Counted from the first letter of the stretch, positions 1 to 13,308 are shown. The stretch: DNA of 64,000 nt from Plasmopara viticola (GCA_001695595.3 MBPM02000024.1:806001-870000); one strand, 5' to 3'. Notes: generated from the sequence alone by a model not told the origin. A program made the numbers and translations.

Positions 1-3000
1 TTGCAGCTGAGTAACCCGATGGACCAGTCGACCTTTAAGCGTAGGGCTCGAAAGGCGCTGGCGATAATCTGTCTTGCGATGGAGGACACGCAGGTGCCGC
101 TGGTTCGCTCGGCCAAGGATGCGTACGATGCGTGGTCAAGGTTGGAGGGACACTTCGAGAAGAGGAGCTTGGCGAATAAGCTCTTTCTTCGTCGCAGGTT
201 CTTCACAACGATGATGGAAGATGGCGGCGGTGTGCTCGAGCACATCAACAAGCTCAAAACACTAGCTGAGCAGCTAGACGCGGTTGGTGCTCCGGTGAGT
301 GAGGACGACCTGATAATCACGCTTCTTGGATGTCTGAGTGATTCGTATCAGTTCCTCATCACGGCGCTGGAGTCGCGTTCTGACGCGCTGACGTGGGAGC
401 TTGTGACGTCGCGCCTATTGCATGAAGAGATGAAACGTAAGGAGCAGAGCGGCGACGGAGCTGTGGCTGGTCAAGCGTTTATGTTACGAGACAACAAGCG
501 CAAAGGACGACCGGTGAAGAAGACCGGGGCGTGCCACAATTGCGGCAAACAAGGGCATTGGATGGCAGAGTGCCCCCTGCGAGCGAGCAACAACTTTGAG
601 AGACATCGTTCACAGCGTGCAAACTTTGCTAATGGGGACGACAGTGATGACTACTTGTTTTCGGTTGGCGATTGCGATAGCTCTGTCAAGTCGAGTGACA
701 TTTGGCTGGTCGACTCAGGAGCGACGCAGCACATGTCAAACTCAAAAACGTTCATGAGGAAGTACAAGGTCTTCACTCCAGCGGACGTGCATCTAGCAGA
801 CAACGGTGTCGTGCAAGCAATCGGCAGTGGAGGCGTCGTTATGTCTATGAAGACATCGAATGGAGTGAAAAGGGAAGTGATCATTAATGTGTGGCATATT
901 CCGAAGTTATCTCGCAGTTTGTTTTCGGCTGGTCGGTTTACCAAAGACGTTGGTCCGGTAATGTTCGACAATGATGGATGCTTCGCGGAGACAAAGGGGG
1001 TGAAATGGAAAATTGGTGCTCGTGAAGGAAAAGGATTGTTCAAGCTTCATATGATTCCTGTTGCTCCTGAGAAAGTGTGTGTAGCCGAGCTGTCTGGCTG
1101 CGTGGGGGACACCAATTCGTACCTCTGGCACCTACGGCTTGGTCATATCGGATTCGATGGACTTGACGCAATTGTCAAAAGAAAACTTGCCACCGGCATT
1201 GCGTTGACATCGGTGATCAAGTGGGAGCTTTGTGACGGGTGTGCGCTGGGAGAACAAACTCGTGTGCGCTTTCAAATATCTTCGCTTGATCAAGCTAAAG
1301 ACATTCTTGAAGTTGTGCATAGTGACGTGTGCGGTCCAATGCAAACGTCAACGTTCAGTGGAAAGCGCTATTTCGTTGCGTTCATCGATGACAAGTCACG
1401 TTACTGCGTTATCTACTTAACCAAGTCCAAGTCTGAAGTTGTAGACAAGTTTGCCGAGTTTGTTGCCTTTGCTGAAAAGCAGACTGGCAAGCGAGTCAAG
1501 ACTCTTCGAAGTGACAATGGAGGCGAGTACACGTCGGGTAAGATGACCAAATTTTGCACGGATCGAGGAATCGTGCTCAAGTTTTCGCCACCGTATGCTC
1601 CTCAGTTAAACGGAGTAGCTGAACACATGAATCGAACATTGGTTGAGTGTGCAAGATGCATGTTAGAGCATGCTGGAATGCCCAAAGGCTATTGGGGTGA
1701 AGCAATAATGACCGCAACGTTGCTCTGTAATCGGTGTCCTACTCGTGCAGCTGGATTTAAGAAGTCACCACACGAGCTTTGGACAACGAAGAAACCGCTC
1801 TTGGCCAATCTCAAAGTGGTTGGATGTCATGCGTATGTCCACGTTCCGAAAGAGAAGCGTTTCAAACTTGACGCAAAAGCCATCTTATGTCGTTTTTTTG
1901 GGCTATTCGGAGCATACAAAGACATACCGGTTCGAAGAAATTTCGACCGGGCGCATCCTAATGAGTCGCGATGCACAGTTCAAAGAGGACGTTTTCGACA
2001 AAAGAAGGCAGGACTATAACAAGAATGTTGAGCTGGTGGATGAAGAAAACGACAGTAGTACTGATGCCGACACAGAATCAAGCACCGAAAATGGCCGTGA
2101 AGAGTCAAAGATGGATGATGATCAGGTGCCAGAACGCGACGTTGACTTCGAGTCCGGGGCTAAACGGCACACAAGGAATCAGTCGCTCGAAAAGGTAACA
2201 GAAACTCCAAGATCCAAGCGACACGCGCCATGTTACCAGCGGTCGACCCTTGAAGAAATGTCAGCCTCCGCAATAAGTGAAGAAAATGGAGGGTTTGAAG
2301 CAGCACACGTCATGTATTCAGTGGGGGAAATGCCGACGACGTACAAGTCGGCAATGGAATCCGATGACGCGTGCAAGTGGAAGGAAGCTTGCGACTCCGA
2401 AATTGACTTCTTGATAAGGAATAAAACATGGGATACAGTTTCGCTGCCGAAGGGACGAAAAGTGATCGGTTGTCGCTGGGTTCTTCGCGTTAAAGAGAAC
2501 CAAGATGGGGACATTGAGTGGTTTAAGGCACGGCTGGTTGCAAAAGGTTTCTCGCAGAAGTATGGTGTGGATTACGAGGAGACGTTTGCACCCGTAGCCA
2601 AGTTTATGTCAATCGCATTGTGCTTAGCCTGGCTGCCAAGTATGATCTCAAGCTTCACCAAATGGACGTCAAAACTGCGTTTTTCAATGGTACTCTGGAT
2701 GAAGACATTTATATGCCGCAACCGGATGGATATGCTGACCCAAGTCGACCGGAGTATGTGTGCAAGCTAAAGCGTTTACTCTACAGTTTAAAGCAGTCAC
2801 CACGGATGTGGAACCGAACGATTGACGATTTCATGGTCAAGATGGGTTTTACCAAGAGCAAGTCAGATCACTGCATATACAGCAAACGCAGTGACGAGTC
2901 AATGATTTTTGTGGTACTCTATGTCGACGACTTGATTATTGCGAGCAGTGACGGCATCTTGCTCTAAATGACGAAGCAAGCGCTAAGCGAACGATTCGAG

Positions 3001-3978
3001 ATGACGGACCTCGGCGAACTAAAGTTTTTTCTCGGAATGGAGATCAATCAGGATAGCACTAAAGGTCAAGTTACGATGCGGCAAATCAAGTTCCTCAAGT
3101 CAATTTTGCTAAAGTTTGGGATGCAGGATTGCAAGCCAGTAAAGACTCCTCAAGACCCAGGATCGAAGCTGACGAAGAATATGTGCAATGAAGAATGAAA
3201 GCACGAGGACACAATGATAAACGTGCCATATCGAAATGCTGTCGGTGGCATCATGTACTTGATGGTTGCTACTCGTCCAGATCTTGCAGCAGCAGTGGGA
3301 GTGCTGAGCCAATTCGCAGCCGATCCGTGTCCGACACACTGGCAGGCTTTGAAGCGCGTACTGCGATATTTGAATGCCACCCAGACGCATGGACTAGTGT
3401 TTTCTCGGAATGGTGCCTCAACAATTCAAGGATTTTCAGACGCTGACTGGGCAGGAGACATTGAGTCGCGTCGCAGCACAAGTGGCTATGTCTTCGTCAT
3501 GAACAACGGATGTATCAGCTGGAGAAGCAAAAAGCAGCGCACAGTAACACTCTCGTCAACTGAGGCAGAATACATGGCCCTATCGGAAGCAGCTCAAGTA
3601 GCTGTATGGCTAAAAGTCTTTTTGTGCGAGCTTAAAGAAATGGATGACGATGAGCCTATCAAGATACTTGCAGATAATCAAGGCTCAATCGCGCTGGCCA
3701 AGAATCCGGAGTTTCATAAGCGCACCAAGCATATCGACATTTGGTACCACTTTGTTCGTGAGAAGATTGAGGACGGTTAAGTGTTGTTAGAGTTCTGTCC
3801 AACTCAAGACATGCTGGCTGACATCATGACCAAGCCTATTGCTGCCGCGCAATACAGTTTACTTCGATGTCGACTTGGGATTCAAGGTATTGAAGCTGTC
3901 GAGTCGAGTGGGAGTGTTGTTTATGGAACACCTCGTGCTGAAGGTATGACGCCTCGACCAGCAGTACATGACCGGTAG
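1..3978 (+). pseudogene. gag-pol pseudogene of copia element A
   Basis: The frame is open from 1 to about 1900 and covers Gag, a CCHC zinc knuckle (CHNCGKQGHWMAEC), the aspartic protease motif WLVDSGATQHM and an integrase core with HSDVCGP, SDNGGEY and the QLNGVAE region. Near 1900 the frame shifts, and the RT part continues in a second frame from 1745-2770 and a third from 2620. The YVDD motif is at about 2923-2934. In-frame stops follow at 2965-2967, near 3198 and at 3778-3780. RNase H (SSTEAEYMAL) and the DNQGSIALAKNPEFHKR segment are at 3214-3780. The reading frame reaches into the 3' LTR, as in element B. The product cannot be made as one polyprotein. Confidence 0.93.
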
Positions 3979-4200
3979 GCTACCGGTATTGATACCAGTA
4001 GACGGTGCGACCAAGCGACAGTGACGTCATGAAAAGGCGCATGAACAGGCGCACTCAAGATCATTGCGCCCGGATGGTAAGTTGTCCTTATTGGTTTATA
4101 TAAACGATTGGCTTCGAAGTAGCAAGTAGTTGCGAACTAAGGACCATAAATATATTCACTTTGCATTTGCCATCTTTCGCTCAAGTGACCTTTATCAACA
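3915..4200 (+). repeat. 3' LTR of element A
   Basis: It starts TGTTG after a purine-rich tract (GAGTGGGAG) and ends CAACA, the short inverted termini used by this family. It contains the block TGCGCCCGGATGG, inverted CCAAT-like ATTGG boxes and a TTCACTTTGCATTT element near its 3' end, all shared with the other LTRs here. Close relatives lie at 58774-59082 and 63540-63848 on the minus strand. Confidence 0.9.
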
Positions 4201-4439
4201 ACTTCGGCACCCGAAAATGCAGTTGCACCATAGTCCGGCCTCTGTGCCTGAGGCTGCGCTTGTACTGAAGACAGCAAGCTCGTCCGTCAAGATCAACTAC
4301 TTTGGCGAAGACGCTAAACGAACCAGCCACATGAAACGCGTGCCTACCGTTTAATGGGTCGCCGCCTTCGAGTTATAAAAGCAGTAGGGTGAACCGCAGT
4401 CACTTTATCGATCATTTACTAAATATTGATCGCCAAGGC
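4201..4439. other. spacer without a supported gene
   Basis: A reading frame entering from the LTR stays open to 4354 but matches no family I recognise and starts inside the LTR. I see nothing else here. Confidence 0.5.
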
Positions 4440-4930
4440 TGCAAAGAAGCTTCAAGACCATGACAAAGTGTCAAAACGTTTCTTAGTCCGAGGCAAGCCC
4501 CTCAAAATATCAGAGTTGGTTTCATCAGACTCATAAGCAATGCGAAAGGCCTCACAGGAAAGTCCATGCTGACCTTTAGAAATAGAGACCCGACCTGAAT
4601 GCGTAGTGTAGGGCCAAGCCGAAACAACTTTCACTTTCTTGGGGTCTGTGTAAACGCCGTGGCCACATAAAAAGCATCCAAAAATATATCTTCTGCCACA
4701 ACGAGACATTTGTCAACGCCGACGCGATGTTTTATTGGTTTTCAACACCACTTTAAATTTGCTTGAGATTGCTTTAATAAATTTCCAGAGCTAATACATT
4801 CTCTTTAACACAGCTATGGACATATATATCGTCAAAGTATGCCCGAGCAAAAGCCCGTAATAGTCGAAACAATGGTGTCAAGACGATTAGACTCAGCCGA
4901 GGCGTTCGATAGCCTGACACTGCAAGCAGC
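4440..4930 (-). pseudogene. Ty3/gypsy reverse transcriptase relic
   Basis: Read on the minus strand in shifting frames, this stretch has the YFDDIYVHS form of the RT catalytic motif (about 4800-4841) and then VYTDPKKVKVVSAWP (about 4600-4660). The second matches the region after RT in Ty3/gypsy elements, where a 'GV..DP.KV.A...WP' block follows the palm domain. The two pieces are in different frames with stops between them, so this is a decayed fragment. No LTRs or other domains could be tied to it. Confidence 0.75.
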
Positions 4931-7316
4931 TACCATAGCCTACCGCTAGACGTGCTTGTTTCCGAGTGGGGTGAATCTGACAAGCATATATATATATATG
5001 ATAGCAACCATCCACCAAACCCAATGTACTTTACAATGTGCACCCGGACATGTTTTTAAGTACCACGTCCTTCCTTTGAATGGATGCTTAAAAAACACCG
5101 GTACACGGTCCGGCTTATTGTAAGCATAAACTTGTCGCCAATTTGATTTCACGATTTTTAGCACAAATTGTCGGTGGTGAAAGCATAAAATTCGACTTTC
5201 GCACCATGCCGATCCTATCTCTATTTATTTGTGACTTTTGCACCCAATAGTTTTGTGAACTTTGAAGGTCAGAAATCTAAAACATCTTGCAGTGCCGCAC
5301 ATCTGCCTTAACATAATAACCAAAGGATTCGTCAGAGTCTTTGTCGGGTCCCTACACTCAGGGGTCAATTTTGCGTCACATCTTTGTTATTGTCTTGCAG
5401 AGCTATTTGACTCACTCTTGTTAAGTTTTGTCATCAAAACATTCAGATGTAACACCCAAGGTGTCTTGCGGACCTATGCTACCTACTTGAGGAGCTGTAC
5501 TGCTACAGTAATTAAATGGACCTCAGCTACCCTTTGCGGAACTACGTAACTCGGTGTGATGGCTTCATGTTACTCACCTTTGGGAATCAAGAGGTACTTG
5601 GTTCCGCTCGAAGAAGCTGTGTTTGTAAGGAATAACGTATTTTTTATGCCACTCATACATCTCGCGCGTGATATTACTAATCTTCTCTTTCAGAAAGCCT
5701 GACGGGAGTGTAAACATAAAATGCCAAAACCCTGCTGCGCGGAAGTTTGTGATTAGCACCTGTGGCCTTGCCTCGTTAATCGATACAGAGCACTTTGTTT
5801 CAAGCTACAGCGTATCCAGATCAAGTATTATTTGTACAACAAGTCGCTTTGGGCTGTTAAAAACCTATAAATTCATACCCAGGTCCATGTCGACTCTGGC
5901 GACGCCTATATCCGTCCCATTAGCCAGTTGTATCGAACTGACTAAATTCCGTTTCATTCTCTTGTAGCATCAGTATTGCAACCGCTTACCGGTGCGCAAA
6001 TATCATAGCACCCAGAAGTCCGTTACAACTATAATTTTTTTTTGTGTGCTATCGTGCACTTGTTTGTACATCCAGATGTCCGCCCCTGCTTGATCCTTCA
6101 TCGAGAGCTGTCAAATTACCAGAGGCTACTTCACAGTTATGTGTATCACCCACACACCAATCACAAGAAGTTAGTTGTCCCCAATACAGCGACCTATAAC
6201 AAGCGTTTCTCTGGCTCTTCAAGCGCGGATTCTAATTCAATCTTTCTTTCATTTCTGTTCGTCGGACCCTTCGAGATGGACAGTATCTAAATGTTCTTGC
6301 TTTGCCGCAGCCAAAGAAGCGAATGTTGCATATGCTTGGTACCACTTAAGGCTTACAAGTATTGAGTCGGCGGGTCCACGGACACGACTACTTGGAATTT
6401 ATAGGTCAAAGGACTGCCCATAAAGAGATTTGCTAGAAGAAAGCGTGAAACCAAACCTTTCACCGTTGCTTTGTACTTCTAACAATGTGAGTCGCAGATC
6501 GCATTTTGACTAATTTCTGCAACAGCATTTGTCATAATACGAGCCTTATGCAATGATCGTAATTTTAAATACGACTTTTCTATTGAAGTTTTGGCGCCAT
6601 ATGCTGTTATCTTGTTTATGTTTGGATGTAATATGTCACAAAATACAATTAGGGATTTAACACGCAGCCACCACTTAATTAACCGACCACCACCCCTCCA
6701 AATATGAATTGAATTGATTAAGGTTAAAGACTTCAGATTGTATAAACGGTCAATTCTCGGTCGGATATCATCAACGCTTCGAGTACTTGACGAACTTGAT
6801 GCAGAGACTCTACGTCGAGGTGAAACACATAAAAAAAGATGTCATGTCTTTGTCAACAAGCGTCCAAGAAATCAAATTGCTGGTATGACCATGTCCGACT
6901 GAAAGCTTTTAAGATGTGTGTCACTTGCTCAAGTTTTTGTTAAACTCGTCGTTAATATTCTTGTCAGGAGATTGCGAAAGTGTTTGTTAACAGACGATGG
7001 AGGTCTGCCTCGTAAATTAACGTCCGTACAAGCACGAAGACTGCGAGCCTAATGTCGATCAATTCTTCTATAAGACTCGGCTGCAATCGATGTGAGCTCT
7101 GCGTCATCCACGACCTCGCTGTCGTAGCACAGCGTTGCTCAATGGATGGCTCCATAGCCTTCACGAACCCATGTTGACGTACTAGTAACCTAGCTCTCTC
7201 GACTTTACTGTCCGACACGAATTGCCGCATGTCCTACTGATCCTTGTCCAGTCCTGAGCCATCGCCTGATTCTCCATCCACTCGGATTTTAAATGCCCTG
7301 CCGAGTATTTATGTTG
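4931..7316. other. gene-free repeat-poor spacer
   Basis: Only short open frames occur, none with a recognisable domain. A 20-bp string, GTGTCTTGCGGACCTATGCT, occurs near 5462 and again near 11814, which suggests pieces of a shared old repeat. A minus-strand frame at 6964-7230 is open for 88 codons but I do not recognise it. Confidence 0.5.
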
Positions 7317-7321
7317 ATCGA

Positions 7322-7602
7322 TGTTGTCGAAGATGCTTTGAAAGAAACGCCTCGACCAGCGACTACATATCGGTAAGTACCGGTATCTGCAATCAGTTGA
7401 TGACTGCTTGAAGGAGCGGGTTCAAGATGAGCAAAAGATCGGTTTCGGGATGGGAAGATGATTGCGCCCGGATGGTAAGTCGTTTTGATTGGATTAGATA
7501 AATCATTGGCTTAGAGGTAGCATGTAGTTGCGAACTAAGGACCTTATAGATATATTCACTTTACATTTTGCCATCTACAGCTCAAGTAACCTTTCTTCAT
7601 TA
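7322..7602 (+). repeat. solo copia LTR with 5-bp target duplication
   Basis: A 281-bp LTR starting TGTTGTCGAAG and ending CTTCATTA, closest to the C-type LTR at 58433-58712. It is flanked by the direct repeat ATCGA at 7317-7321 and 7603-7607. No internal element sequence lies on either side. This is the footprint left when LTR-LTR recombination removes the body of an inserted element. It carries the conserved TTCACTTTACATTTTGCC promoter-like block. Confidence 0.92.
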
Positions 7603-7607
7603 ATCGA

Positions 7608-10149
7608 CACTTTTGTCTTTGTTCTAAATAGCAGTTACAAGTGCTATACTGGATGTGGCAACGACAAGGTACAAGGCTTTGGCTGTGAGCTCTTATTGCT
7701 GACTCACGTTTGTTTTCTTGTGTAACGTGCGCACTATATCCTGGTATTTTTGATAGCGAAGCTGCAGTCTCAACGCATCTCCATCAGGCATGAATGGTGG
7801 ACGTGGATGCACTTGGCAGGTAGGATGACGCGCCACACCACTTGTGCTTTTTCCCCAGATTATAATATTTTTGGGTAAAGATGGTTGTAACATCTTGAAT
7901 TAATGTACGACCGAAAATCGACCGTTTAGCTAATCGGAAGCCATGAAAGCCAATCAATGTTATTGATATCTGGAGGGGTGGTGGCCAACTAACCAAAAGT
8001 GGTAGCTGTGTATCAAATCCTACTGTTATATTAATACCTAGTGTGACACATGCTGAGTGTGTTGAGTCTAAACAACTCAAAACGTGCCTTTAAAAGAGCT
8101 CGTCCGCCGAATACCATTGTCTAGCAATCAGACATCACTGCTGCGACTTGTGCCGCTTCTCGGAATCTCAAAAACGAACTCAGAAAATTCTAATTACAGT
8201 CGAAAGCACAAATACTATGGCAACTAATTCTTCAGTCATTTTGCACTAGTGCATCGCTGGGGCCTGACAACATCTCAAGACACGAGTCAAGTTCATACAC
8301 AGCATCCTGGCGTAAGAAGGTCACGCTGTGGATGGCGGTTTGATCACCTTCTTTTTAAAGTGATCACGACTCATGCCTCAGGACATACCAAGACCCATCG
8401 CGAGCCTTGGCATCAAACAGTAAGTGTCCTCTCTCACCAAAGTCCGTCGTCAACTTGTGAGATAGCACCACACCGAGATGTCCAGATTGACTTATGTATG
8501 GTACGTTTAAAAACGCCACACTCACATGAGTGACACACTCCCAACTCGCGCGTCTCGCACCACGTGCTTGCCAGCGGCTTTCGCTATCGCCGCGGAACAC
8601 ACATGCATCGTGCCCTTTATTTTATCGAGTGCTTGTACCTTATGAGCCAAAGCTAGAAAAAATAAGCTAGATGAAGCACACGAGCACGAGGTGCTGTCAC
8701 GGCTATAAGATTTTCGCTTGATTCTTAGTGAGCGAGCTGGCTGCGTTCTCCCGACAGGCTGAACATGGGTATCTATGGCGCTGGAAGTCCGACATTGACG
8801 CATCGTGAGGTACACGCAACTCCAAGGGTCACGTAAGCGGCTCCGCAAATCTATATTATGCAAATCGCTGTGCTCGATGGTGGCTTTAAGGACGGAGTGT
8901 CGGTGTCAGCCCCGCAAACTGTATGGGTGGTATCCACTACTTATGAAACGTATGTGATCGACCAAATGCTTTCAGAAATGGACAACAACTCTAGCAGAGT
9001 CAATGTGGATTTAAAACAATAAAAGTTCGTTGTATTAAAGACTCTTCGTCGACTACCAGAGGATTGCCATCCAACGGCCTATGTCCCGAACACGCTTCCT
9101 TAAATACTGCTTCCGCAGCAATATCCTGGTACCTCCAGAAGAGCTCTGCATATGGCCTCAGCACCTTCGGCGGGGAGTGAATCCATACCAAAGACGCTGA
9201 CCACCGTGATTAAACGCACGTACGACTTTGGTTAAAAGAATCAATAAGGTGCCTCAAATATCAATGCTCTCGGGGTGAGAACTTTTCCTTTTCTTGACAA
9301 GATTCTGGGATTGACCCCGACGACAGTGCTGTGCAAATCACGTACGTCCTCATCATTGATGATTGGAAAAGGAGAGTTATTTGTAGAATCGTGTGGCGCT
9401 CTGCGTGCTCTCCACTACGATATCGCTCATGATCGACGCTTACAGATACCTACCGAATCGCTGGTAAATCAGAACAATAATAAATTCGACTCTCAAATCC
9501 AAGGCATGTACTGGGTGCTGCAGCTTTAAGACTTCACTGTCTTCCCCTATCAAATTTTGAGCCTAGAACACATCGTTTCTTAAACAATTCGCTTCACTTG
9601 CACTCCACAAGACAGCAATTGTGACACTTCGTGCCCATTTTTTAAATAGATTTGCTGGTTGGCCTCCGTTGGCTGTGCTTGCGTATGACTCGGTGTCATT
9701 GCTTCCGTGCTCACTAGGACCAAGTCTTATTACGTCTTTAATATGCCAACAGCTGTTTTTACATTCTTTACGGATTCGAAGCGTAAAGACTATGCATCTT
9801 TAACTAAGTTGTTACATTAAAGCCAGGCAAACTTTGTTTCAGGAGCAGCATTTACCAATGCCGACCCTCCTATCTCATTTTGTATTGGTGCTTCTTCCTT
9901 TTTAATTTTAACATCACTTTTGTATAAATTCTCAGTCATTTGTCTCTTACGTTTCTTGAGACACTCATATCTTTCAGACACGATGTCTTCCGCTTGTTCT
10001 CATCTTGTGGAAGAGCTGATATTAGCAAATCTCTCGAAATTCCCTCCTTGGGTAATATGGTGGTATTAATAATTAGCAAACCCATCGGGGTTTGTCGCTC
10101 TCGATGGACCAACGGTACTGTTTAATCTCAAGTCAACGAGTTAGAGCAT
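7608..10149. other. gene-free spacer
   Basis: I find no supported gene. Open frames of 60-113 codons (for example 8522-8863 minus, 9000-9191 minus, 9275-9529 plus) show no domain, no splice pattern that links them and no family similarity that I can name. Part may be the far end of the decayed gypsy element that follows. Confidence 0.45.
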
Positions 10150-10650
10150 TTTCAATTAACGCTTTGACATACTTGTGCACACCATGCGCAACACGTCTTC
10201 GATAACGCTATCTATTTGCTCTTTTCGACCATCTGCCTGTGGATAGTCCACTATGAACAAGTCTAACCCAATGTCAAGCATTTTAAAAACTCTCCTTCTT
10301 TGAAGAGCCCTATAAGTGGAGGTCAGTACAATTGACTGTGGGAGTCGATGTTGTCCACAGCCATGATTTTGGAACAGCGCTCCTATATTGACATTGTCGA
10401 CCGTGCTGCTTAATAAATCATTTCGCTCAGTTGATTAGCAGACAAAAACATATCGGTGCTGCCTGCCGAGTCGTCGGCATGTTAATTATAGAATTCATAG
10501 AATTGGACCGCTAACAGCACAATATCACTTATGAGCTTTCCAGTAATGTGCCAGCGTTCGAGAAAAATTCCTTTGCTGGCACACTTGACGCGTGCGCACA
10601 TTGTGTCGACTCACTTATAAAGCTTAGCTCGTCCTTACCGATGCCACACG
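10150..10650 (-). pseudogene. Ty3/gypsy integrase relic
   Basis: On the minus strand, in mixed frames, one can read a Cys-rich start and then HRLPQSIV, VFKMLDIGLDLFIVDYPQADG and RKEQIDSVIEDVLRM. This follows the gypsy integrase pattern 'HGLP.SIVSD..FWR.VF..L...L..S.AYHPQTDGQTERVNR.LEDVLR'. The catalytic Asp of 'SDRD' and much of QTDGQTE are changed, and stop codons interrupt the frame. It is a dead remnant. Confidence 0.75.
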
Positions 10651-12146
10651 TCCTCCTTTCACAGAGATGACCACCAAACGATGCACCACCGAGAATTAAT
10701 ATGTATCGTGAAGAGCTTTTGCCCCTATACAGTGCTATAATAGAGCAGGCCGTCTTCAGTCAAGAGCCGGTATCGCTTTTCACTTAAACGCGCTTTACGA
10801 GTCACTAAATTTATCGACTTTGCATTTTAAGGTAATCTTGCACATAAGTGCAACCGACTTGATCCAGTAAAGACAAAGCCACACTAACTTATAGTCAATT
10901 CAAAGCAATATTGCAAAAGCCGAAAATTTTACATTTCTGGCGTATTGCTCTTCTATGAAGTTTTATTCCCAGGAAAGGTATCGCCACCTGGTCATTCTTA
11001 GCTAGCACCAAGCTGACTATGTTGCAATGCGTAGCGGCAAATGATTACGAATGGTTAGAGCCTAGGAGGACACCCAGAACGATCGCTTAAGGTTGTTCGA
11101 AACTCAATAGGTCTCGTATTCGACACCTCACTACGGTAAGCAGACCAAAGCGTAAGATCTGGTGACCGCGCTGAATTCGTGGCAGCTTAAGGCTGTCGCA
11201 TAGAACAATCCTGTTCAAGCTCAGGGCGGCAAGTTCAAGATCGGCACCAGTAAGAAGCTTTTCGATCTTTGTCAAACTATTTCTGGTGCTAAATTTTCTG
11301 AGCCCGTTTTTTTTTTTGTCATTTTTCTAAAGGACCGGACAATGGCCTAGCCACTCCTGCTTAGTTTACGCTATGCATGCGTGAATACTTCTTTTGCTCT
11401 GAAATCTGCTAATCTACGATGGCCTTGACAGGAGCGCAATTCACCGGAAGGCCGTGATTTTTAGAAAAACACCATAAACAGAAAAAAACTTTCACAACAA
11501 AAAGAGATGTATGTGCTTTAGGCGCACCTGAGCAAAATGTAATTGTATATTAAGAAGAGTATTATATCATCGACAGCTTTTGGCTCAGCCGAAAAATCAA
11601 GTAGTCATGAGTCTTTCGAAGTCCACTAACTCTGGCAGCTCTAGTGGGGCTTCTGTTTGAGTGCAAGTTAAGCTGTCCAGTATTGTTGTAGGCGAGCTCT
11701 CTTCTAGTGTCAAGGGGTTGACCGTGACACCCAGAAGTCGATTTTTTGGTGTAACTTTCATATCGTTTTAAGGATCCATATTCCCTCTCTTGGTGATAAT
11801 TCGTTACCCATTGTGTCTTGCGGACCTATGCTATGCGCCTGCAGAACTTGTCTGCCATCGTCATGTTTCTCATTCGTGAAGCTGCATTACTCACTGTATC
11901 TTACGGCCTTACGTTATTGCAGTCAGCATTGCACCGCTGCACACATTTTAAGTCGCCATTTCCTGCATTTTTGTCAAGCAATGCTATAAGAAGAACTTGG
12001 TTATCCGCTCAAAAAGTTTTCAAAGACGTTGCCATACTATCGCAAAGACATCAGTATCTTGAACACCTCCTTGGTATTTTCTCGAGCGTGAAATTACTAA
12101 AGAACTTAAAGAGTTCTTCTATGCTCAATTGCTGATTCTGATAGCC

Positions 12147-12347
12147 TTATCCGACGTATACTTTTTTGAGCCAACGGCTCAAGGCATACTTGACCATATC
12201 AAGGACGAGAAAGAATGCTTTGCACCTATGATATTTTACTTGCACATGCAGATCGATCACGGTCCCGGATAGGTCTAGAGCAATCCTATTCATTAGTCGA
12301 TTAGACGGCGATCGACTGCCAGAGCACAAAACTTCTCGACGCGCCAA
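12147..12347 (-). pseudogene. retropepsin-like relic of a gypsy element
   Basis: The frame shows VIDLHVQVKYHRCKAFFLVL followed by DMVKYALSRWLKK. This resembles the end of the gypsy protease region, where a strand like 'VVDL.V......F.VLDM...YDLILGMPWLK' is found. The catalytic DTG is not present in the readable part. Support is by pattern only. Confidence 0.5.
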
Positions 12348-12743
12348 AGCCTAATAAAACCTAGAATAGTAATACACTTGACTGTGCGCTCATCGGTCTA
12401 CCGCTCCTATTTCTCTCATCAAAAGTTGTCAAGCTTTCAGATGCTAAGCTTTATGGTGTGTATAAATTTCGCACCAATAATCAGAGCCCACTTCTTCCGC
12501 AGTGTCGCCCCGCCTCTATTCAGAACCAGCGTTTTTCTGGTCTGAGGACGCAAATTCTGCTATAAAACTTTTAAATGGCGAGACGAACGTCGATTCTTGA
12601 TGGGGCTGACATGGAGCATGTGCACTTACAAAACCCCGCCAAATAAGTGGATGTTGCCTTGACTACTCGAGGTCCTGTCGGTTAAGGAGCTGCTTATTTA
12701 CGGCACTCCAGCGGGATAAGCACGTCTATGGCTGTCTTCTACT

Positions 12744-13308
12744 TCAGCAGCGAACAAGACAGTGTTCGTAAAGACCTTCCGTAAACACGGTCATCTTGAC
12801 ATTTTCGGGACGTGGCGCATTAGCAATTGAGGCCATCCAATTTATTAGCTTACAAACATATATGACGTTTGCGTTTTTCTTGCTTGAAGGCAAATAAGAG
12901 CACAATTGGCGGAACTCAAAGCCCACCGAAAGAGACGTTGCTCTCAGCTGTTTCTTGAAGTATTTTAAGTGTTTAAAACCTTCAAGGGGGAGATTTTTTT
13001 TAGTATCTTTAAAATCCCGAAGAAAAAGTTGAAGCTTTTTTTCCAATAGAAGGTGGGTCCTTAGTTTTGCTAATTTCTATTCCATTATATGACTTTGCTA
13101 ATTCCCATTCCATTATATGATCTAGAGCTTCCAAGGCCCAATTTTTCTTGGAAATGGACTTTGCCTGTGGAGCTAAAGTGCCGTCACGCAATTTAGCTGC
13201 TTGTAAGCCGAAATGGCTGCAACGTATCAGACCCAAAGTAGCCGGCAGCTCGACTGACAGCTGGCAGAAAGTGGTTCTATCTAATTTGAAATCTTTGCAA
13301 GGGGTCAA
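12744..13308 (-). pseudogene. gypsy gag-like relic
   Basis: Two overlapping minus-strand frames (13308-13009 and 13046-12744) look like one broken coding region. The second ends with INWMASIANAPRPENVKMTV then FTEGL, close to the gag consensus 'P.PE.VKVTVFMEGL....R' in oomycete gypsy elements. The frame changes once near 13030. No zinc knuckle is visible. Confidence 0.5.

Larger units (their letters stand above)
1..4200 (+). mobile_element. Ty1/copia element A, cut by the window edge
   Basis: This is the 3' part of a copia LTR retrotransposon; its 5' LTR and first gag codons lie outside the window. Domain order is gag, zinc knuckle, protease, integrase, reverse transcriptase, RNase H, then a 286-bp LTR ending at 4200. 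That order (integrase before RT) is diagnostic of Ty1/copia. The coding part is broken by frameshifts and stops. Elements G (3' half) and H at the right edge of the window belong to the same subfamily but lie on the opposite strand. No target duplication can be tested because only one end is visible. Confidence 0.93.

Noticed and set aside
4130..4354. 75-codon gene after element A
   Set aside because: The frame starts inside the LTR and has no recognisable homology. Chance openness is more likely.
5462..11833. The 20-bp string GTGTCTTGCGGACCTATGCT at about 5462 and 11814 as ends of one element
   Set aside because: Similarity fades within a few bases outside the string, so it cannot be shown to be terminal repeats. 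It may be a trace of an old dispersed repeat.
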